This document shows positions 10,006 through 17,595 of a stretch of DNA of 64,000 nt, in pieces. The position numbers and the translations under genes are program-made. Below the pieces are notes generated by a model. The model was not told the DNA's origin and ran no database searches. It saw only the letters and a list, made by a program, of their open reading frames with translations. The stretch's first letter is position 1. The number at the start of each line of letters is the position of its first letter. The stretch is from Cryobacterium sp. Y57 (lineage in GTDB: Bacteria > Actinomycetota > Actinomycetes > Actinomycetales > Microbacteriaceae): positions 107,829 through 171,828 of the forward strand of contig NZ_PJJL01000069.1 of the NCBI RefSeq assembly GCF_002929505.1, in the 5' to 3' direction.

Positions 10006-10470
10006 TCAACTCGCCGAAGAGCTTGACGAGCGGCGGTCCACCGCGATTCCGGCCGGGCGGCCAGAGACGAACTTACGAAGTAACGTGTTGACGCTCTCAA
10101 TCTCAACAGCAGTCATCGATTGCTCGATGAAGCTATGAAGTACGGCTTCGACGCCCCGAATACTGACTTCTTTCTCCCGACCGGTATCCGTCAGGGAGAG
10201 GACCACTCGGCGCCGGTCGTCGAGCGCTGGTATCCGCTCGAGCAGGCTCGCGGTCACCAAACCATCCACCAGACGGCTGGGGCTGCCGGTCTCACAAACC
10301 AGCAACACTCCGAGGTCGACCAAGGAAAGAGGGCCGTGATCAGCCACCACCCGAATCACCTCAGCCTGGGATGGTGACACACCGAGGGGGCGAAGTAGAC
10401 CGAGAAGGATTCGGTTGCCTTCACGTTGGGCTGCGAGAACAAGATATCGCAGCTCTTGGGATGCATTCAT
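10006..10470 (-). CDS. MarR family transcriptional regulator
   Basis: Winged-helix repressor of 154 residues. The order is typical: N-terminal dimerisation helix, helix-turn-helix around VSPSQAEVIRVVADHGPLSL and SRLVDGLVTASLLERI, and the wing with DDRRRVVLSLTDTG, the hallmark D-x-R-x-hydrophobic-LT motif. The open frame extends upstream to 10668, but that part is antisense-like and overlaps the hydrolase. The ATG at 10468-10470 is chosen because relatives start just before the first helix. It lacks a Shine-Dalgarno sequence. It follows the hydrolase by 7 bases through a tandem duplication and minicistron, so translation must come by re-initiation. It probably controls the hydrolase and itself. 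Confidence 0.88.
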   Translation of the reverse strand: MNASQELRYLVLAAQREGNRILLGLLRPLGVSPSQAEVIRVVADHGPLSLVDLGVLLVCETGSPSRLVDGLVTASLLERIPALDDRRRVVLSLTDTGREKEVSIRGVEAVLHSFIEQSMTAVEIESVNTLLRKFVSGRPAGIAVDRRSSSSSAS

Positions 10471-10482
10471 GATGCATTCATG
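10461..10482 (-). repeat. 11-bp tandem duplication creating a minicistron at hydrolase/MarR junction
   Basis: On the plus strand ATGCATTCATG occurs twice in a row (10461-10471 and 10472-10482). On the coding strand the hydrolase stop TGA (10480-10478) overlaps an ATG. That ATG opens a four-codon frame Met-Asn-Ala-Ser-stop (10481-10467), and its stop in turn overlaps the MarR ATG (10470). Without the duplication the hydrolase and MarR would overlap directly by ATGA. Confidence 0.85.
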
Positions 10483-11263
10483 ATGCGCTGAATTCGGCTG
10501 AATCGTCCACCCGGTGCACGCTGTCGACGAAGGTGCGGATGGCGTTCGAATACAGGGTGGGATGAGTGAAGCGGAACATGTGACCCGTTTGGGGCAACAC
10601 AATCTCCGACGAGTCGCTGATGCCGTCGAGCAGTTGGCGCGCAGCTTCCGCGCCGACCAGTCGGTCATCTGCCGGCGTCAGCACGAGCGTTGGTACAACG
10701 ACTCGTGCCAGGTCGTTGATCATATTGAAGCGGGTGATGGACGTCACTCGCGCCGTATAGCTCGATCGCGGAGTGTTCTGCACAAAGAGGTCTCGGTAGT
10801 CGTTTTGAGTATGCGGGACTTCTGCCTCAGCGTCGAAGCGTGAAGCGAGCTGGAAGGCGTGAAAACGGAGCGTGCCGTGCCGGTAGACGGCGCCATTGGC
10901 GAACCTCGACAGTTTCGCGGCGACGCCCTTCCACCTCGGGAGCGGGTTTGCGGCGAAGCCTCCGGAAAGCACAAGTCCTACAAGGCCTGCCGGTTGCCGG
11001 GCGGCGAGGGCAAAGCTAATGATAGCGCCGAACGAATCTCCCACCAGAACGTACGACGTAAGACCGTGAACCTGTTCAGCTAGGGCGGTGGCGTAACTTT
11101 CAACGTCAGCAACGTCCTCTGGCAGTCGCATTGTGCGCGCTGGAAGACCAGCGAGACCGGGAAGCGCGGTCAAGTCCCACGGCGCACCCGAAAAGCACGG
11201 CACGCACACGACTGTCGGTCGAACTGTCCCAACATGTTTAGATGACGCATCATTTAATAACAT
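10478..11263 (-). CDS. Alpha/beta hydrolase
   Basis: Cytoplasmic serine hydrolase of 261 residues with an alpha/beta fold. The nucleophile elbow is VLVGDSFGAIISF (G-D-S-F-G), the acid is in LTPADDRLVG, and the histidine is in LPQTGHMFRFTHP. An oxyanion strand with PCFSGAPWD appears near residue 25 in place of the more common HGxPG. No signal peptide. The natural substrate is unknown; small esters or lactones are plausible. It is first in a two-gene unit with a MarR regulator, a common arrangement in which the regulator responds to the enzyme's substrate. The ATG at 11263 lies inside a dyad-rich region listed separately. An alternative start is not obvious because no other Met/Val precedes the first strand. 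Confidence 0.85.
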   Translation of the reverse strand: MLLNDASSKHVGTVRPTVVCVPCFSGAPWDLTALPGLAGLPARTMRLPEDVADVESYATALAEQVHGLTSYVLVGDSFGAIISFALAARQPAGLVGLVLSGGFAANPLPRWKGVAAKLSRFANGAVYRHGTLRFHAFQLASRFDAEAEVPHTQNDYRDLFVQNTPRSSYTARVTSITRFNMINDLARVVVPTLVLTPADDRLVGAEAARQLLDGISDSSEIVLPQTGHMFRFTHPTLYSNAIRTFVDSVHRVDDSAEFSAS

Positions 11264-11266
11264 GTC
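11231..11266. promoter_or_regulatory. Putative MarR operator over hydrolase start
   Basis: Two ACATGT palindromes (8-bp AACATGTT at 11231-11238 and AACATGTC at 11259-11266), 28 bases apart, flank a central dyad ATGA-CGCA-TCAT. The block overlaps the hydrolase start codon. It is a reasonable binding site for the MarR protein encoded downstream, but this is inferred from symmetry and position only. Confidence 0.45.
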
Positions 11267-11327
11267 ATCAATATAGCGCAGAGCGACAGCCGGACAACCA
11301 AGGGCTTGTCAAGTGGAGTTGACCAGC

Positions 11328-11681
11328 TCAATCAGGCACGGGGCCGAGGGGCTCGGAGGAGCCGGGAGCGAGCGGATCCGGGGCAGGTTCCTTGAGTTCC
11401 ACGAAAATGGTGTGCGTGGCCGTTTCTCCGATGTTCGCACCGGAATGCTCCTGGGCGGGGAGCCACCGAGCCACGCCCTCCGGCAGCTCGAGGTCCACGG
11501 ATCGACCATCGGTGGTCAGCCGCCGGGTGAAGGCCGTGAGAGTGAACATGACGCTGTCCGGGTGCCGATGCGGCGTTGTTTCGTCGCCGGGCCGGTCGAG
11601 GTATTCGAGCACCCGGACCCGCTCGTTTTCAAAGATCACCCGATAGAACCGCGGGTTGGTGACGACTGGATCGCTCTGCAT
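11328..11681 (-). CDS. Small cupin-fold protein
   Basis: A 117-residue single-domain protein. The first conserved cupin motif is recognisable as ETTPHRHPDSVMFTL with a His-x-His pair, and is followed by a beta-rich stretch with GVARWLPAQEHSGANIG (second motif, one His). This is typical of small cytoplasmic cupins of unknown role; some bind metal. The longer open frame starts at 11738, but the ATG at 11681 (MQSDPVVTNP) fits relatives better; neither has a strong ribosome binding site. It stands alone between the hydrolase unit and the DUF4389 gene. Confidence 0.72.
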   Translation of the reverse strand: MQSDPVVTNPRFYRVIFENERVRVLEYLDRPGDETTPHRHPDSVMFTLTAFTRRLTTDGRSVDLELPEGVARWLPAQEHSGANIGETATHTIFVELKEPAPDPLAPGSSEPLGPVPD

Positions 11682-11821
11682 GTCAGCACGGTAGCACCGA
11701 CGGCCTGCACAGCAGACTATGGTCGGGTCTTTGGTCACTGGTCAGGCCTGCGAAGGTGGGGCATGCTGAACTCGGACGTTCATTCCCTGGGCATAAACGT
11801 TTTCAGAAAGGCTGCCAGACG

Positions 11822-13459
11822 ATGAGTAACCTGAATCCTCCGACCCGACCCGCGCTGCCCCCTTCCGATTCAGCGCCCACATTTCATGGACGCGTAGGGT
11901 CAGGGACAGGCCCGGGTGCGATCATCATGCTCGTTTTGGGCACGGTGCTGGGCCTGGTCGGTGCTGGCATGCTGTCCGGGGGAACGGCGCTCGCCGTCGC
12001 CACGGCGGCCCAGGGAAATGATGGATACTTCACGTCGCAGGCCGAGACTTTCACGACCGATTCGGTTGCGATCACATCGCCGAGTTTTGACATTGGCAGA
12101 GACTTCGACGTGCCGACCGGAGTCGGATTCGACCTGGCCACGCTGCGCCTGCAAGCCAGCAATGTCGCGACCGACCGAGACGTGTTCATCGGCATTGCGC
12201 CACGCGCCGACGTCGATGCGTACCTCGCCGACGTGAACCACAGCGAGCTGCGTGACGTGCAGACGTCACCGTTTCGGGTTGATTACCTCGACGTTCCCGG
12301 TACTCAAACGCCCCCCGCCCCCGCCGACCAGACTTTCTGGACCGAATCTGCAGCGGGCTCGGGACCTCAGGAGATCATCTGGAAACCCGCCGCGGGCGAC
12401 TGGTCGGTCGTGGTAATGAATGCCGACGCCAGGCCCGGAATCGCAGTGAACCTCGCAGCCGGCATCCAGACCGATCTGCTGGGGCCGATCAGCATGGGGC
12501 TCGTCCTGGGCGGTGGCATCCTTTTTCTGCTCGGTGTTCTTCTCGTCGTGTTCGGTGCCGTCGGCCTCGGGAGAAGGCTCACGCCGACGCCCGGCGCACC
12601 CGGCGCACCCGGCGCTTTCGGTGATGCTGGCACGCCAATGCAGCCGCCCGCCTTCGGCCGAGTGGATGCGACAGGCTCGGTCACCCCGCAGCGAGTCGCC
12701 CGAGCGGCGACCGCGCGGCAGGCATCCGTTCTGGTCCCTTCTGACTCGATTAAACCCGTGTACCGGGCAGTATTGACCGGGCACCTCGACCCCGTGCTCT
12801 CCCGCGGGCTGTGGCTGATCAAATGGCTGTTGGCCGTTCCGCACTTCGTAGTGCTCGCCGGCCTGTGGTTCGCGTTCCTGGTCACGACGGTGGTGGCGGC
12901 GTTTGCGATTCTGTTCACCGGTCGTTACCCGCGTTCGATCTTTCATTTCAACGTGGGCGTGCTGCGGTGGAGCTGGCGCGTGTCGTTCTACGCCTATTCA
13001 GCCTTCGGTACCGACCGGTACCCGCCGTTCACCCTCGCGCGCACCGACTACCCCGCCGACTTCGACGTCGAGTACCCCGAGCGACTGTCGCGGGGCCTCG
13101 TGCTCGTGAAGAGTTGGCTGCTCGCCATTCCGCACCTGGTGTTGCTCACGGTACTCGTCGGCGGCGGGGCGGCCGGGGCCCACCCCTGGCGAGGCGACGG
13201 CGGCGCGGGTGCTGGCGGAACCGACGGAGTATCGCTCCTCGGCATTCTCGTCGTGGTCGCCGGGGTTATCCTGCTCTTCACCGGCCGGTATCAGCGGCCG
13301 CTGTTCGACGTTATCTTGGGGGTCAATCGCTGGGTGTTTCGCGTCGTGACGTACACGGCGCTGCTGCGCGATGAATACCCTCCGTTCCGACTGGATCAGG
13401 GCCCGACCGAGCCTGCCACCGAAACCGTTGCCAAAACGTCCGCCGGGTCGACCCCGTAG
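11822..13459 (+). CDS. Membrane protein with two DUF4389 domains
   Basis: A 545-residue protein. It has one N-terminal membrane helix (about 35-60), an extracellular beta-rich domain of about 150 residues, a second helix (about 225-250), a linker with repeated Gly-Ala-Pro, and two tandem DUF4389 units in the last 230 residues. Each unit has LSRGL(W/V)L(I/V)K(W/S)LLA(V/I)PH then FTGRYPR/FTGRYQR and YPPF. The repeated PHxV and GRY motifs make the internal duplication easy to see. The family is common in actinobacteria and has no known function. The ATG at 11822 is chosen over 11756 because AGAAAGG precedes it. Confidence 0.85.
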   Translation: MSNLNPPTRPALPPSDSAPTFHGRVGSGTGPGAIIMLVLGTVLGLVGAGMLSGGTALAVATAAQGNDGYFTSQAETFTTDSVAITSPSFDIGRDFDVPTGVGFDLATLRLQASNVATDRDVFIGIAPRADVDAYLADVNHSELRDVQTSPFRVDYLDVPGTQTPPAPADQTFWTESAAGSGPQEIIWKPAAGDWSVVVMNADARPGIAVNLAAGIQTDLLGPISMGLVLGGGILFLLGVLLVVFGAVGLGRRLTPTPGAPGAPGAFGDAGTPMQPPAFGRVDATGSVTPQRVARAATARQASVLVPSDSIKPVYRAVLTGHLDPVLSRGLWLIKWLLAVPHFVVLAGLWFAFLVTTVVAAFAILFTGRYPRSIFHFNVGVLRWSWRVSFYAYSAFGTDRYPPFTLARTDYPADFDVEYPERLSRGLVLVKSWLLAIPHLVLLTVLVGGGAAGAHPWRGDGGAGAGGTDGVSLLGILVVVAGVILLFTGRYQRPLFDVILGVNRWVFRVVTYTALLRDEYPPFRLDQGPTEPATETVAKTSAGSTP

Positions 13460-13468
13460 ACAGTGCCG

Positions 13469-13498
13469 GGCTGATCGACTTGCCACGGTCGACCAGCC
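13469..13498. terminator. Hairpin between DUF4389 gene and malG
   Basis: Arms GGCTGATCGAC (13469-13479) and GTCGACCAGCC (13488-13498) pair with one mismatch and an 8-base loop, between two convergent genes and with no T-run. It is a possible bidirectional terminator. Confidence 0.5.
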
Positions 13499-13503
13499 GT
13501 TCA

Positions 13504-14406
13504 CTACTTGTCCGACCCAGCGGTGAGGCCGCCCACGATGTACTTCTGCAGGTAGAGGAACAACGCCATCACCGGCAGGGCGGCCAGCACTGCCCCGGCC
13601 GAGAAGGCACTCCAGTCGGCGTAGTTCGGGTTGGATACCAGCCGGTACAGTCCAACGGCGAGGGTCTGCTTGTCCGGGTCGATCAGCAGTACGCTGGCGA
13701 CCACGAAATCGTTCGTCGTCGCGATGAACGAGAGCAGTCCCACCACGGCCAGAATGGGAGCGACGAGCCGCAGAATGATGGTGAAAAAAATACGCGCGTG
13801 ACTGGCTCCGTCGATCTTGGCGGCCTCATCGATCGATGCGGGAATGGTGTTGAAGAACCCGTACATGAGGTACGTGTTCACGCTGAGAGCTCCGCCCAGG
13901 TACACCATGATCAGCCCGATCTGCGTGTTCAGGCCGATTGCCGGGAAGAGATCGCTGATCGTGCTCATCACCAGAAAGATCGCAACGACGGCGAGCAACT
14001 GCGGAAACATCTGCACGAGGACGAGGGTGAGCAGCCCCACGCGGCGACCGGTGAAACGCATGCGAGAAAAAGAATATGCCGCGAGGGCGCCGAGGAACAC
14101 GGTGAGAATCGCCGTCGTCGCGGCGATGATAATGGTGTTGCCAAACCACAACCCGAAGGGGGCTTCGGGCGTGCTGAGAATGCGAGCGTAGGCATCGAAG
14201 CCGATGCGCGAGAACAACTGGTTCGATCCGGTGAGAGTGCCTTGCGGATTGAGCGACGCCGACAGCACGTACAGCAGTGGAAAGCCGGAGAACACGACCA
14301 TGACGATGCCCACCAGGTGACGCCAGCCGGTGCGAGCAAACCAGCGCCGAAGTGCGAACGGACGTTTGAGCGGGATTACCCGTGTGGCCCCGTCGACAGT
14401 CATCAT
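13504..14406 (-). CDS. malG: Maltose-type ABC transporter permease MalG
   Basis: Inner-membrane permease of a carbohydrate importer, 300 residues, six predicted helices. The coupling EAA loop is clear: IPASIDEAAKIDGASHARIFFTIILRLVAP (EAA-x3-G), which contacts the ATPase. It ends in AGSDK, close to the conserved end of MalG proteins. It starts ATGATG at 14406, overlapping the malF stop by four bases, so the permeases are made in step. No ATP-binding subunit is encoded nearby; as in many Gram-positive bacteria, a shared MsmK/MalK-like ATPase elsewhere probably serves it. Confidence 0.92.
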   Translation of the reverse strand: MMTVDGATRVIPLKRPFALRRWFARTGWRHLVGIVMVVFSGFPLLYVLSASLNPQGTLTGSNQLFSRIGFDAYARILSTPEAPFGLWFGNTIIIAATTAILTVFLGALAAYSFSRMRFTGRRVGLLTLVLVQMFPQLLAVVAIFLVMSTISDLFPAIGLNTQIGLIMVYLGGALSVNTYLMYGFFNTIPASIDEAAKIDGASHARIFFTIILRLVAPILAVVGLLSFIATTNDFVVASVLLIDPDKQTLAVGLYRLVSNPNYADWSAFSAGAVLAALPVMALFLYLQKYIVGGLTAGSDK

Positions 14407-16016
14407 CGGTTCAACTCCTCGAGTGCCTTGGTCTTGCGGAACGCGACCACGGAGATGACCGCAACCAGAATGAAGATGATGATCGAAAATGCGCTGGCGA
14501 GTCCGTAATCGCGCGCTTGACCGGTGAACGCAACCTTGTACACCATCGAGATCAGGATGTCGGTGGCCCCGACGTTCACATCGGCCGCGCCATCGCGCGG
14601 CCCGCCGCCGGTGAGCATGTAAATGAGATTGAAATTGTTGAAATTGAAGGCGAACGATGCGATGAGCAGGGGGGCAACGGAGACGAGGAGCAGGGGCAGC
14701 TTGATCAGCCGGAACACCGCCCAGGGCTTGGCGCCGTCGACCGTGGCCGCTTCTTCCAGCTCCGCCGGAATGGATTGCAGCGCTCCGGTGCAGACCAGGA
14801 ACATGTACGGGAAGCCCAGCCACAGATTCACCACGAGAACGCTGATCTTGGCCAACCAGGCATTGGTCAGCCACGGAATCTCAGCGCCGCCAAGTAGAAC
14901 CTGGTTGACAAAGCCAAAGCTTTCGCTGAGCATTCCAGCCCAGACCAGCGCGGACAGGAACGCGGGAAAAGCGTACGGCAAGATCATGGCGACACGATAA
15001 AACTTACGGCCCCTCATGCGCATGTCGTTGAATACGATCGCGAGGAAAAGCCCGAGGAAGAACGTGGTCGCGACCGACAGGGCGGCGAAGGTGATGGTCC
15101 ACAGGGTTACGCTGATCAGCGGGGTACGGATGCCTTCTTCGGTGAACGCGCGGGCGAAGTTGTCGAATCCCACGTTGATGCGCCAGCCCGGCAGCATCTC
15201 CTCGCCGGTTGCGGAAACAAACGCGCCGTCACCGGTGTCGGTGAAGACGGTGCCGGTTTTGGCATCCGTCATCGTGTCGGCCTGCTCGTCGTAGACGAGG
15301 GAGGAGAGATACAGGTACGCGCTACTCCCGTCGTTGGTGCGCAGGGCGCCGTCGTTCGGATCATCGGAGAACGGAACAGCCAGGGCCGTGATTTCGGTGG
15401 TGCGCGACAGGATGTCCTGAAAGCTGAGGGTCGTATAGCCGGTGAGGCCGACGCCCTCGCCGCCGTCGATGGTGGCGTTGTTGACGGGGGACAGTGGGCT
15501 GTCGGCCGAACCGAGGCTGACCTCACCATTGGGGTCGGTGACCAGAAAGCTCAGGGTGCCGAATTGGTCGAGCACCGTCACCGCGTAGGTCGGGGAATCG
15601 GGCACACGCTCCTGGGCGCTGCTCATCAGCGCCGAGATGGCCTGCGCCTTGTCGCTGTTGTGCCCGGTGCTGTAGTTGGTGAAGCCGATATAGGCCGTGT
15701 AACCGACCACAAAGATCTGGAACACGACAAGAAAGATGACGCCGGGGGTGAGGTACTTGGCCGGTAGCTTGCCGGGCGTGAAATAGATCCAGTTGACGAC
15801 CAGAGTGACCGCGGCGACGAGTCCGAAGATGATCCACTGCTGCTGAAGGAACAGGATGAACAATCCGTAGAGGGCGATCGCGTCTACGATGCCGAGGAGC
15901 GTGATTTTGATCAGGATGGTTTTGAGGCCACCGGACGCCGCCTCGGCGATCATCGCGGCGCGCTGGTGACGCTTCGACGGTTTCGTTGTGCTGGCATCCG
16001 TGTCATCGGTGCGCAT
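14403..16016 (-). CDS. malF: Maltose-type ABC transporter permease MalF
   Basis: Partner permease, 537 residues. N-terminal helices lie at about 30-95, then comes an extracellular insertion of about 180 residues (comparable to the P2 loop of MalF), then the core helices. The EAA loop reads IPAELEEAATVDGAKPWAVF. The start is the ATG at 16014-16016 with a GAAAGCAG ribosome site; the open frame upstream to 16151 runs through an intergenic hairpin and is not coding. The substrate is probably maltose, maltodextrin or another alpha-glucoside, judged by the family and the LacI neighbour. Confidence 0.92.
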   Translation of the reverse strand: MRTDDTDASTTKPSKRHQRAAMIAEAASGGLKTILIKITLLGIVDAIALYGLFILFLQQQWIIFGLVAAVTLVVNWIYFTPGKLPAKYLTPGVIFLVVFQIFVVGYTAYIGFTNYSTGHNSDKAQAISALMSSAQERVPDSPTYAVTVLDQFGTLSFLVTDPNGEVSLGSADSPLSPVNNATIDGGEGVGLTGYTTLSFQDILSRTTEITALAVPFSDDPNDGALRTNDGSSAYLYLSSLVYDEQADTMTDAKTGTVFTDTGDGAFVSATGEEMLPGWRINVGFDNFARAFTEEGIRTPLISVTLWTITFAALSVATTFFLGLFLAIVFNDMRMRGRKFYRVAMILPYAFPAFLSALVWAGMLSESFGFVNQVLLGGAEIPWLTNAWLAKISVLVVNLWLGFPYMFLVCTGALQSIPAELEEAATVDGAKPWAVFRLIKLPLLLVSVAPLLIASFAFNFNNFNLIYMLTGGGPRDGAADVNVGATDILISMVYKVAFTGQARDYGLASAFSIIIFILVAVISVVAFRKTKALEELNR

Positions 16017-16046
16017 AGTTCTGCTTTCAAACGGTGAACGGGTATC

Positions 16047-16081
16047 TGGCTTGTGGCCGCCGGACGGGCGGCCACAAGCCA
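16047..16081 (-). promoter_or_regulatory. Intercistronic hairpin between malE and malF
   Basis: A perfect 15-bp stem (16047-16061 with 16067-16081; arm TGGCTTGTGGCCGCC) and a 5-base loop lie between the malE stop and the malF start. There is no T-run. Such hairpins commonly protect the upstream message and reduce readthrough, giving more binding protein than permease. Confidence 0.65.
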
Positions 16082-16108
16082 TTGGTGTGGCGCGAGAACG
16101 TGCGCTTT

Positions 16109-17344
16109 CTAGCCGATGGCGCCCTGTACGTCGGCGGCCAGTTTCTGCCATGTAACGGTCGGATCTTCACCGTTGATGACGGCGGCCTGGGCGATTCCCC
16201 AGAACTGCCAGACCTGGCCCATGGCGGGGATGGCGGGCATCGGCACGGCTTGAGCGCCTACGGCAGCGAAGCCGGCAACCACGGGATCGCTCGAAGCAGC
16301 TTCAACGGATGCCTTCAGCGCGGGAAGGACCTGTCCTGACTCGAACAATGCGGTCTGTACGTCTTCGGTAGCCATGTAGTTGACCAGAAAGTCGTTGGCG
16401 GCGACCTTGTTCGCGCTCTGCTCGCTAATGAAGAACCCCTTGACGCCGGCAAAGGGAGCCGCAGTACCCGTTGAGGGAGCGGCGATCGGGTCGACGGCGA
16501 GATTGATGCCGGCCTCGAGCGCAGCGCCGACGTTCCACGGTCCAGTCAGCCAGAAGGCCGCGTCGCCGGAAGTGAACGCGGTCTTGGCGATGTCACCGGT
16601 GATCTCGGTGTTGAACACCCCGGTACCGTTTTTGCCTTGGCTGGCGAGCCAGCTCGCGAACGCCTCGCCGCTGGCATTGCCGATCTCAAGCTTTGTGGCG
16701 TCGTAACCGCCGGAAGCGTTGGTGCCGAAGACCGGAGCGCCGAAGGAGGTTTCGAATGGGTATAGGTGGTACGGGTTGCCGTCAACGCCCTGCTCGACGA
16801 GGAACGGGTAGGTCACCCCGGCGGCCGTGCCCTTGGCGATCATGTCCTCATAGGAGCTGGCCGCCTCGGGGACGAGATCCGCGTTGCGCAACAGGGCGAG
16901 GTTCTCGACGGCATAGGGCAGCTCGTACACCTGGCCGTCGTAGGTGGACGCTGTAATGGCGACGGGGAGAAAATCGTCGGCCTTGTCGCCGAGTTCGATC
17001 GGGCTCACGACCCCATTGGTGACCAGTTCGCCAAGCCAGTCGTGGGCGCCCATGGTGATGTCGGGACCCTTGCCAGTGGGTACCTGCTGGATGAAGTCGT
17101 CCTTGAGAGTGGCGTTGTCTTTCGAAACGAGATCGACTTCGACACCGGTTTTTTCGGTGTAAGCGGCCGCGGCGGGTTTCAGAGCCTCGACTCGTTCGGC
17201 GTCAACCCACACGGTCAAGGCGTTGGCGGACGAGTTGTCACTATTGGTGTTATCGGACGACGCGGGGGAGCATCCGGCCAGGGCCAGAGATGCGACGACC
17301 GCGAGAGCGCCGACTCGGAGCAGGTTCTTGGTATTCACCGTCAT
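16109..17344 (-). CDS. malE: Maltose-type ABC transporter substrate-binding lipoprotein MalE
   Basis: Extracellular sugar-binding lipoprotein, 411 residues. The signal peptide ends in a lipobox LALAGC, followed by a Ser/Asn-rich spacer. The mature part has the family-1 solute-binding pattern (ALTVWVDAERVEALKPAAAAY, TGKGPDITMGAHDWLGELV, AAFWLTGPWNV, MPAIPAMGQVWQFWG), strongly MalE-like. The start is the ATG at 17344, with AAAGG upstream; the longer open frame includes the operator. First gene of malE-malF-malG, facing the LacI regulator. Confidence 0.94.
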   Translation of the reverse strand: MTVNTKNLLRVGALAVVASLALAGCSPASSDNTNSDNSSANALTVWVDAERVEALKPAAAAYTEKTGVEVDLVSKDNATLKDDFIQQVPTGKGPDITMGAHDWLGELVTNGVVSPIELGDKADDFLPVAITASTYDGQVYELPYAVENLALLRNADLVPEAASSYEDMIAKGTAAGVTYPFLVEQGVDGNPYHLYPFETSFGAPVFGTNASGGYDATKLEIGNASGEAFASWLASQGKNGTGVFNTEITGDIAKTAFTSGDAAFWLTGPWNVGAALEAGINLAVDPIAAPSTGTAAPFAGVKGFFISEQSANKVAANDFLVNYMATEDVQTALFESGQVLPALKASVEAASSDPVVAGFAAVGAQAVPMPAIPAMGQVWQFWGIAQAAVINGEDPTVTWQKLAADVQGAIG

Positions 17345-17408
17345 TGGTGTGGAGCCTTTCGCAAAATAGTGCCTGCAGCGGTGCAGACCGGCTATGACCG
17401 GCTCGTTT

Positions 17409-17422
17409 TGCAAGCGATTGCA
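17409..17422. promoter_or_regulatory. LacI-type operator, malE side
   Basis: The 14-bp near-palindrome TGCAAGCGATTGCA, with the central CG typical of LacI/GalR operators, lies 65 bases upstream of the malE start codon. The reverse complement is identical to the second site at 17518. Confidence 0.85.
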
Positions 17423-17517
17423 CAACGTGCCTGCACTGAGGCTAGTCCAAAATCACCATAATTAGGTCACAAAATGACAACAAACTCAGCGTCGCTCGAG
17501 TCGGGGGTGAATCATTT

Positions 17518-17531
17518 TGCAATCGCTTGCA
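17518..17531. promoter_or_regulatory. LacI-type operator, regulator side
   Basis: TGCAATCGCTTGCA, an exact inverted copy of the site at 17409. The two centres are 109 bases apart. It lies 65 bases before the regulator's ATG, so the regulator probably represses both malEFG and itself, possibly through a DNA loop. Confidence 0.85.
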
Positions 17532-17595
17532 GTGTCTGAAAAATGTGTAACATATCAACTGCGCCACCAACGAGGGCGGCACGTTTGAGGACTTC

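Noticed and set aside
13480..14508. 342-codon plus-strand frame opposite malG/malF
   Set aside because: Highly charged antisense shadow (His/Glu/Arg); the permeases are unambiguous.
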